A stretch of DNA of 64,000 bases. Source: Psychrobacter faecalis (GTDB taxonomy: Bacteria; Pseudomonadota; Gammaproteobacteria; Pseudomonadales; Moraxellaceae). Under the pieces are notes generated by a model. The model searched no databases and was not told the DNA's origin. It worked only from the letters and a program-made list of their open reading frames with translations. The stretch is taken from the NCBI RefSeq assembly GCF_016107575.1, contig NZ_JABAST010000012.1, positions 1 through 64,000 of the forward strand, read 5' to 3'. Positions 57,196 through 64,000 of the stretch are shown piece by piece (within the stretch, counting starts at the first letter, position 1; every line of letters begins with the position of its first letter). The position numbers were made by a program, and so were the translations under genes.

Positions 57196-57353
57196 GAAAA
57201 CCTCGGAGTATTAAGAAATTGTCTTAAGAAAGAGCATTAAAAACGCATATGAAAAGCGATTATGAAAACGCGAAAGTGGTTAGTTTAGCATGATGTGCTA
57301 TGATAATTCTCAAATGTTCCGCTGACCGATAGCCATGATAATAAAAGCCCGTG

Positions 57354-57821
57354 ATGGTAAATGACAAACCCTTAAACCTAACTTCACCGACCCAGCGTCA
57401 AGGCAGCCGTTTTGAGCAGCAAGCGTGTGCGTTTTTGCAAGCGCAAGGCTTGATATTGATTGCGCAAAATTGGCAACAACCAAAAGTGGGTGAGCTCGAC
57501 TTAATTATGCTAGAAAAAGGGCAGGCGTGGTCGACACTGGTATTTATTGAAGTGCGGCAACGGCAGCGTTCAGGATTTGGTGATGCTGCCCTTAGCGTGA
57601 CGAAAAGTAAGCAACATAAAATTATCAAAGCGGCGCGCTATTTTTTGCAGCAGCATCCTGAATATAATGACTTCGAGTACCGGTTTGATGTGATAGCCTA
57701 TGATACTAATGTCAATACTAGTGCCAGTCATAAAAACAAGAGTAGTGAGGTTAAAGAAACGACGTCAAAAAACACTCAACCAGAATGGCTGCAAGGCGCT
57801 TTTATCGCGTCAGCGTGGTAA
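57354..57821 (+). CDS. yraN: YraN family (UPF0102) protein
   Basis: A ~155-aa protein with the YraN endonuclease-like fold signatures RFEQQACAFLQAQGL, VGELDLIMLEKG and FIEVRQRQRSGFGDAALSVTKSKQ. The function is unknown; the restriction-like PD-(D/E)xK fold has been noted for the family. A Lys/Ser/Thr/Asn tail is added at the C-terminus (about 120-150). The ATG at 57354 directly follows a GTG that also opens the frame. rsmI-yraN pairing is common in proteobacteria; here they are divergent. Confidence 0.9.
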   Translation: MVNDKPLNLTSPTQRQGSRFEQQACAFLQAQGLILIAQNWQQPKVGELDLIMLEKGQAWSTLVFIEVRQRQRSGFGDAALSVTKSKQHKIIKAARYFLQQHPEYNDFEYRFDVIAYDTNVNTSASHKNKSSEVKETTSKNTQPEWLQGAFIASAW

Positions 57822-58028
57822 AAGGACTTTACGAATTTAAAATGCTGGAACGTTGATTTGGTTTAAAGGTTAAGCTAAAAAGTAAAATAAATAAAGCATC
57901 AAGCTATCGTTACCAAAAGCCTAACCGCCTAGCATAAAATTTCAGTAAAGTAGCGGCATTAAAAACGGTTCATTTAATCATATTCCTATCATTGTCATTA
58001 TTAAGCATCAGCATAATTAATCGTTTTT

Positions 58029-58076
58029 ATTATCAAGCTTAATTATTATCGAGCTTAGCCATTATCAAGCGTCACC
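58029..58076 (+). repeat. Three 16-bp imperfect repeats upstream of dolP
   Basis: ATTATCAAGCTTA at 58029, ATTATCGAGCTTA at 58045 and ATTATCAAGCGTC at 58061, a period of 16 bp. The array ends 43 bp before the DolP-like gene. Confidence 0.8.
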
Positions 58077-58118
58077 CTATTAATCATTAGTTAATCATCA
58101 CGCTCTAAGAGGTAAATC

Positions 58119-58907
58119 ATGACACGGATGCATTTGCACACTGCTATTTTTGGTTCATCACGCCGTAAGGCGATTGGCGTTATGCTATTGACCAGCATCA
58201 TCGCCACAGGCTGTACCACCAACTATTTGACCAATAGCACAGAAGGAACGTATGGCGTACCGATGACCGAGCGCACTATTCCGCAGCGCCTGCTTGACCG
58301 CAGTATCGAGCATACCGTCAAAATTAACGTCTATGGTCTACAAGAAAATTTGCAGCAAATCAGCCGTATGAGCATTGATAGTTTTAATAGTGAGGTGCTG
58401 CTCACCGGTGAGGTGCCAACGCAAGAGATTAAGACAGAAATTGAAAAAGTGGTTGGCTCTATGCCAGACGTCCGTCATGTCTATAATGAGCTGAATGTGA
58501 GCGCCTCAAGGGGCTATAGCTCAACCGTTCACGATGGTTATATTACCTCCAAACTACTGGCAAAAATAGCCTCTAGTAATGGCGTAAAAGCCTCGCAAAT
58601 AAAGGCGGTCACCAATGATGGTGTGGTTTATATTATGGGTCGCATGACGCCGACGCAGCAAAGCCATCTGATTGATATTGCCAATAATACCGTCGGCATT
58701 ACAGAGCTGGTGCTGCTGACCACCGTCGTTGACGATAGAGGGGTAAAGATAGGCGAGGACGATATCATGTATGAAGAGAATTTAGCCAATCCTACCAGAG
58801 GGCCAGCGCTCGATAGTCGGGCAGCGCCTGAGGTCACAAGTGTAGTAGAGCCACCAATTAACGCTACGCCGATTATCGTCGACGAGAATGGCGCGCCCGT
58901 TAATTAG
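58119..58907 (+). CDS. dolP: BON-domain outer-membrane lipoprotein, DolP-like
   Basis: A 262-aa lipoprotein. The signal ends at lipobox ATGC (C32). Two BON domains follow (about 65-132 and 137-205: VYGLQENLQQISRMSIDSFN, EVLLTGEVPTQEIK, VYIMGRMTPTQQSHLIDIA). DolP (YraP) keeps the outer membrane intact and helps BAM. A Pro/Ala tail of ~50 residues is an addition. AGAGGTAAATC precedes the ATG. It is near yraN, as in other proteobacteria. Confidence 0.88.
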   Translation: MTRMHLHTAIFGSSRRKAIGVMLLTSIIATGCTTNYLTNSTEGTYGVPMTERTIPQRLLDRSIEHTVKINVYGLQENLQQISRMSIDSFNSEVLLTGEVPTQEIKTEIEKVVGSMPDVRHVYNELNVSASRGYSSTVHDGYITSKLLAKIASSNGVKASQIKAVTNDGVVYIMGRMTPTQQSHLIDIANNTVGITELVLLTTVVDDRGVKIGEDDIMYEENLANPTRGPALDSRAAPEVTSVVEPPINATPIIVDENGAPVN

Positions 58908-59177
58908 CCGTTATTAAGTTGTCATTATCAAGTTGCTATGTTTACCTTTATCAAAAGTCTTGTCTCGCTAATAAACACAAGAAACCTAAACACTCATAAC
59001 AGGAACAGAACGATAAATCCCCAGTCTGCCAGTAAGATATAAAACGTAAAAAGTAGAAGTGTGGCTTTAGACAAAAACGCGCTAATTAAAATAATAAAAA
59101 ATGAAAAAGCTGTGACTCTACTATTGAGTTTTAATCAACTATGACCAAACGACAAGCTTATAATAGGAATACTGGCG

Positions 59178-60149
59178 ATGAAGGATTTAAGTAAAGCAGC
59201 CGTACAGCCTGTGCCAAGAAAAAATCGCCTACCTAAACCTATCAGCGTCGGTGTGACGGCAGCATTGGCTGTCGGCGGTATTGCGCTTGCGACTCAGCAA
59301 GCACAAGCGTTATCGGCACTGGCTGTTGTGAATGGTATCACCTCAAATGGCGGCGTTGGTGTCAGTAAAAATATCTTGTATGGCGACAAGCCTTTGCAGG
59401 ATTTAGATATTTATTATCCCAAACCTTTAGCAAAAGCCATGCAGTCAAAAAAAGCGACTGCTGATAACCCAATTAACCACAGTTATCCGATGGTGGTTTT
59501 CGTCCATGGCGGCTCGTGGGAAAGCGGCAGTAAAGATGAATACGCCTTTGTTGGTCAGAGTCTGGCACAAGCAGGCTATGTCACGGCAGTGATTAACTAT
59601 CGTAAAGCGCCTGAGCACGTTTATCCTGATTATGTAGAAGATACGGCGCAGGCTATCGCGTGGAGTTATAAGAATGCCGAAAGTCTGCATGCTGACCCCA
59701 AGCGCTTGGCGGTGATAGGGCATTCTGCGGGCGCATTTAACGCGGTTGCTGCCGTCGCTAATGAAGATTTTTTAGCGCCGTATGGGGTGAAACCAAACGA
59801 TATTAGCGCTGTGATTGGTATTGCAGGGCCTTATAGTTATGACTTTCGTAAATTCAGTAGTGCCAGCGCTTTTGGGGCAAACGCCACGCCCGATAACATC
59901 ATGCCAGACCGTAATATTAAAGGTGCGCAGCCGCCATATTTATTATTAACTGCTGAAAAAGACAAAGTCGTTCATATAAGCAATACCCTTAAAATGACAC
60001 AGGCGTTAAAAGCGGCAGGCGTTAAGGTTGAAACAGGCGAAATCGCAGGTGCCAGTCATGCCACCAGCATCGGGGCGATGGCGCCACCTTTACGCTGGGT
60101 CAATGACGTGCGTGCGCAAGTGCTCAGCTATTTGGATAAAACGCTATAA
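59178..60149 (+). CDS. Alpha/beta hydrolase, carboxylesterase-like (exported)
   Basis: A 323-aa protein with a basic N-terminus and a hydrophobic stretch (about 22-44) resembling a signal peptide or anchor. It has the oxyanion motif FVHGGSWESG (about 108-117), the nucleophile GHSAGAF (S183), and the late His in GASHATSIG. This fits hormone-sensitive lipase- or BD-FAE-type esterases. The substrate is unknown. AGGAATACTGGCG precedes the ATG. Confidence 0.86.
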   Translation: MKDLSKAAVQPVPRKNRLPKPISVGVTAALAVGGIALATQQAQALSALAVVNGITSNGGVGVSKNILYGDKPLQDLDIYYPKPLAKAMQSKKATADNPINHSYPMVVFVHGGSWESGSKDEYAFVGQSLAQAGYVTAVINYRKAPEHVYPDYVEDTAQAIAWSYKNAESLHADPKRLAVIGHSAGAFNAVAAVANEDFLAPYGVKPNDISAVIGIAGPYSYDFRKFSSASAFGANATPDNIMPDRNIKGAQPPYLLLTAEKDKVVHISNTLKMTQALKAAGVKVETGEIAGASHATSIGAMAPPLRWVNDVRAQVLSYLDKTL

Positions 60150-60212
60150 TAGTTAACACTGCAATAGTTAAAGACAGTTGTAGAAGACAGTACTGTAAGA
60201 TGGTCAAACTCT

Positions 60213-60221
60213 TGTTATAAT
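60213..60221 (+). promoter_or_regulatory. Extended -10 promoter of ibaG
   Basis: TGTTATAAT, a perfect TGnTATAAT, about 47 bp upstream of the IbaG ATG. No strong -35 is visible, as is common for extended -10 promoters. Confidence 0.5.
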
Positions 60222-60267
60222 GGCTAACTTTATATCCACCTATTAAACCTTTAAGGCAGAATATTCT

Positions 60268-60519
60268 ATGAGCATGAACGCTGACGATTTGATTGCATTT
60301 TTACAAACTCACTTTCCTGATGCTTTTATTCAAGCTGCCAATCAAGGTACCAAGTTTGATGTACGGGTGGTTGATGCCAGTTTTGAAGGCAAGCGCGCAG
60401 TACAACGTCAGCAGTCCGTTTACGCATTGGTCAATGACAAAATTGCTAGCGGTGATATTCATGCGCTTAATATTCAAGCATTGACGCCTGCCGAATGGGA
60501 AGTGCAATCGCAAGGCTAA
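60268..60519 (+). CDS. ibaG: BolA family protein IbaG
   Basis: An 83-aa BolA-like protein. The segment VRVVDASFEGKRAVQRQQSV with a following ALTPAEW is BolA/IbaG-like (the FxGxxxxxRHxxVY-type pattern). BolA proteins partner with monothiol glutaredoxins in Fe-S or iron handling. AAGG precedes the ATG. It lies directly upstream of murA, as in E. coli. Its stop codon lies inside the terminator stem at 60512. Confidence 0.9.
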   Translation: MSMNADDLIAFLQTHFPDAFIQAANQGTKFDVRVVDASFEGKRAVQRQQSVYALVNDKIASGDIHALNIQALTPAEWEVQSQG

Positions 60520-60545
60520 GCCTTCGCAAGGCTAAGCCTTTTTTA
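60512..60545 (+). terminator. Terminator overlapping the ibaG stop codon
   Basis: AAGGCTAAGCCTT-CGC-AAGGCTAAGCCTTTTTT: a direct duplication that folds on itself with one central mismatch and a T-run. The TAA of ibaG (60517-60519) is within the first arm. Confidence 0.75.
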
Positions 60546-60627
60546 TGACTAGGATTTGTCGCACCGGCAATGGATATTGCTGGTTTTATCATTTCTGGTT
60601 TTTCATATTTTTTATACTTATCGCTAG

Positions 60628-61908
<1,281 letters not shown>

Positions 61909-62003
61909 ACTGGTTCACTAACCATTATTATCGCTATTGATACCTAATAAATTAATAACGCCTGTTAAGTAAGGCAACTAACTGTACACGGACACGAGTC
62001 ATT

Positions 62004-62699
62004 ATGACTGAAGCAAGTAACAGCTTACCAAATGATGGTTTATTAAATGAAGTAAATGAGGCGTTTTCAGGTTTGACACTGGCGCTATCAAAGGGTCGTA
62101 TCTTAGAAGAGACGATGCCTTTACTGCGCGCTGCTGGTGTTGAATTGTTAGAAGACCCTGAGGCGTCGCGCAAGCTTATTTTCCCAACTTCAAACCCAAA
62201 TGTACGCGTGTTAATTTTACGCGCCAGTGACGTGCCAACCTATGTTGAACACGGCGCTGCTGATTTTGGCGTGGCGGGTAAAGACGTGCTGCTTGAGCAT
62301 GGCGCCAATCACGTTTATGAATTGCTCGATTTACAGATTGCCCAGTGTAAGCTGATGACAGCGGGCGTGAAAGGGGCGCCGCTGCCAAATCGTCGTCTGC
62401 GTATCGCGACCAAATACGTCAATGTTGCCCGCGCTTACTTTGCCAGCCAAGGTCAGCAAGTCGATGTGATTAAGCTGTATGGTTCGATGGAGCTTGCGCC
62501 ATTGGTTGGTTTAGGCGATTTAATTGTAGACGTCGTCGATACGGGTAATACGCTGCGCGCTAATGGGCTTGAAGCGCGCGACCATATTTGTGATGTATCG
62601 TCACGCCTTATCGTCAATCAAGTCAGCTACAAGCGTAAATTTGCCCTGCTTGAGCCGATTTTAGACAGTTTTAAAAACAGTATTGCCAGTGCTTCTTAA
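62004..62699 (+). CDS. hisG: ATP phosphoribosyltransferase, short form HisG
   Basis: First step of histidine synthesis. The 231-aa protein is the short HisG_S type: [17 protein letters not shown] (about 26-42), [18 protein letters not shown] and [15 protein letters not shown]. It lacks the C-terminal regulatory domain of the long form, so it should need a HisZ partner, which is not visible in this window. It has an N-terminal extension of ~25 residues. hisD follows after a terminator-like hairpin. Confidence 0.95.
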   Translation: MTEASNSLPNDGLLNEVNEAFSGLTLALSKGRILEETMPLLRAAGVELLEDPEASRKLIFPTSNPNVRVLILRASDVPTYVEHGAADFGVAGKDVLLEHGANHVYELLDLQIAQCKLMTAGVKGAPLPNRRLRIATKYVNVARAYFASQGQQVDVIKLYGSMELAPLVGLGDLIVDVVDTGNTLRANGLEARDHICDVSSRLIVNQVSYKRKFALLEPILDSFKNSIASAS

Positions 62700-62784
62700 A
62701 TGAGCATTTATTCAGTATTGATAAAACACTGTTATTAAACGCTAGCAATCATTGATAATATCAAGCATGACTATACAAAAATTT

Positions 62785-62833
62785 AAACCAGTTTGGCGCT
62801 CTAGGATAGATATAGCGTGCTAAACTGGTTTTA
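62785..62833 (+). terminator. Hairpin between hisG and hisD
   Basis: AAACCAGTTTgGCGCT / AGCGtgcTAAACTGGTTTT, an imperfect 14-15-bp stem with a T-rich 3' end. It may separate hisG and hisD transcripts or act as an attenuator; no histidine-rich leader peptide is seen. Confidence 0.65.
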
Positions 62834-62991
62834 TTGTATTTGCTTGCTAGAAAATAAAAGCTCAGTATAATCTGAGTGAGATAACTAAGAATAAGCGGAA
62901 ATAAGCAGACAGACCAAACTTTTCTTATTTCCTCTTTTATTCAAACTATTTTTTTATAGCCGACTTTTATGCTCACCTATAGGATTCAGTC

Positions 62992-64000
62992 ATGCGCCAA
63001 CTAAGTACCCAAGATGCTGATTTTGACAGTCAATTGACCCAGCTTCTCGCTTTTGAAACCGTCAACGATGTTGAATTATTAAAAACCGTTGACGATATCA
63101 TTGCAAAGGTACGTCATGGTGGCGACAGTGTGGTACTGACGTTGACCCAAGAGTTTGATCAGCATCCGGCGAAGGCGATACAAGAGTTAGAGCTGTCTAA
63201 ACAAGCACTTGCTGACGCGTTTGCCAGTCTCGATGATGAGGTAAAAAATGCGTTAATGACGGCAGCGACACGCGTGCAGACATTTCATGAGCGCCAAGTG
63301 CAAGAAACTTGGCAATATGAAGATGAGCTTGGCAATCGTTTAGGTCAAAAAGTCACGCCGCTTGATCGTGTCGGTATTTATGTGCCCGGCGGTTTGGCCT
63401 CTTATCCATCTTCGGTATTGATGAATGCGATTCCTGCCAAAGTGGCTGGCGTTGCCGAGGTAATCATGGTGGTGCCAGCGCCAAAGGGCGTGCTCAATCC
63501 ATTAGTGTTGGCAGCGGCGCATTTGGCACAAGTTGACCGCGTCTTTACCATTGGCGGAGCACAAGCGGTTGCGGCCTTGGCATACGGTACCGAGACCATA
63601 CCAGCCGTAGATAAAATCACGGGTCCTGGTAATAAATATGTCGCTGCAGCGAAGCGGGCGGTATTTGGTCAAGTAGGGATTGATATGATTGCTGGCCCTT
63701 CTGAAGTATTGGTCTATGCAGAAGGCGAGGCGCAAGATCGCGCCGATTGGTTGGCGATGGATTTATTGTCACAAGCGGAGCATGACCGTATCGCCCAAGC
63801 TATCTTTGTCACGACAAGTGAACAGCAGCTTGCAGAAGTGGCGGCGGAGATTGAAAAAGCCTTGGCAGAATTGCCAAAAGCTGATATCGCCCGTGATTCA
63901 CTAAAAAACCGCGGCGCGCTGATTTTGGTCAAAGACCGCGTGGAAGGTATGGCGGTGATTAATCGCGTTGCCCCTGAGCATTTAGAATTGTCAGTTGATA
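62992..64000 (+). CDS. hisD: Histidinol dehydrogenase HisD (5' part, cut by the window end)
   Basis: Carries out the last two NAD-dependent steps of histidine synthesis. The first ~336 residues are in the window and open to the end. They include MRQLSTQDADF, the signature VTPLDRVGIYVPGGLASYPS, FTIGGAQAVAALAYGTE, ITGPGNKYVAAAK and DMIAGPSEVLV, then LSQAEHD with the zinc-ligand Gln and His. AGGA lies ~8 nt before the ATG. The gene continues past 64000. Confidence 0.97.
   Translation, partial: MRQLSTQDADFDSQLTQLLAFETVNDVELLKTVDDIIAKVRHGGDSVVLTLTQEFDQHPAKAIQELELSKQALADAFASLDDEVKNALMTAATRVQTFHERQVQETWQYEDELGNRLGQKVTPLDRVGIYVPGGLASYPSSVLMNAIPAKVAGVAEVIMVVPAPKGVLNPLVLAAAHLAQVDRVFTIGGAQAVAALAYGTETIPAVDKITGPGNKYVAAAKRAVFGQVGIDMIAGPSEVLVYAEGEAQDRADWLAMDLLSQAEHDRIAQAIFVTTSEQQLAEVAAEIEKALAELPKADIARDSLKNRGALILVKDRVEGMAVINRVAPEHLELSVD

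Overview
The window looks like chromosomal DNA of a Psychrobacter-type gammaproteobacterium (Moraxellaceae). This is inferred from moderate GC with AT-rich spacers, the protein set (short-form HisG, TsdA-type diheme cytochrome, NadV with NadM-Nudix, tig-clpP-clpX, FadBA, SodB) and the style of the proteins, many of which carry hydrophilic low-complexity inserts. No database search was possible. I see about 53 genes, nearly all intact. I found no tRNA or rRNA gene, prophage, CRISPR array or classical defence island.

Layout. 1-3101: an IS3-like terminus at the left edge, then an apparently complete group II intron (reverse transcriptase/maturase with HNH domain, domains V and VI visible) that starts exactly after the stop codon of the ETF-ubiquinone oxidoreductase gene. 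3.1-12.1 kb: ETF-QO, a DUF1285 protein, MurI, a DUF4062-like protein, a small acidic protein, an MltB-type lytic transglycosylase, thiopurine methyltransferase and MsrA. 12.3-19.2 kb: a 57-bp tandem repeat array in front of cmoA-cmoB (tRNA wobble uridine modification), then a DUF2788 protein, ArgS, a SPOR protein and a PTS-IIC-like membrane protein. 19.3-27.3 kb: TsdA, an SDR enzyme, ClpX, ClpP, trigger factor and RdgB; two inverted copies of a ~140-bp MITE-like element flank the SDR-clpX-clpP block. 27.7-38.1 kb: SodB, a HEAT-like protein, DUF72, IspA, the fadBA beta-oxidation operon, an isochorismatase-like hydrolase, an HD-domain protein and a DUF1287 protein. 38.2-46.6 kb: Psd, Dtd, an M23 peptidase, an ExoX-like nuclease, an alpha/beta hydrolase, a LOG protein, an FAD oxidoreductase, a small lipoprotein and ribosomal protein L31 type B with a hairpin-rich leader. 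46.7-56.1 kb: an SGNH hydrolase-nadV-nadM NAD salvage cluster, a GST, a second alpha/beta hydrolase, NfuA, MetY and a PfkB-family (adenosine kinase-like) kinase. 56.2-64.0 kb: RsmI, YraN, a DolP-like BON lipoprotein, an esterase, IbaG, MurA, HisG and a truncated HisD.

How the genes work together: most are housekeeping. FadBA and ETF-QO form a fatty-acid oxidation and electron-delivery set. NadM and NadV make the two-step nicotinamide to NMN to NAD salvage route. Tig, ClpP and ClpX form the usual protein-quality cluster. MurI, MurA, MltB, M23, SPOR and DolP serve the envelope. SodB, MsrA, NfuA and GST serve oxidative-stress and Fe-S homeostasis.

The most unusual signals are non-coding. They are the intron placed in what would be a hairpin loop over a stop codon, the 57-bp array with a promoter-like -10 at its edge, the MITE-like pair, short tandem repeats of 14-18 bp lying just upstream of at least five start codons, a hairpin-rich leader in front of rpmE2, and an unexplained structured island upstream of fadB.
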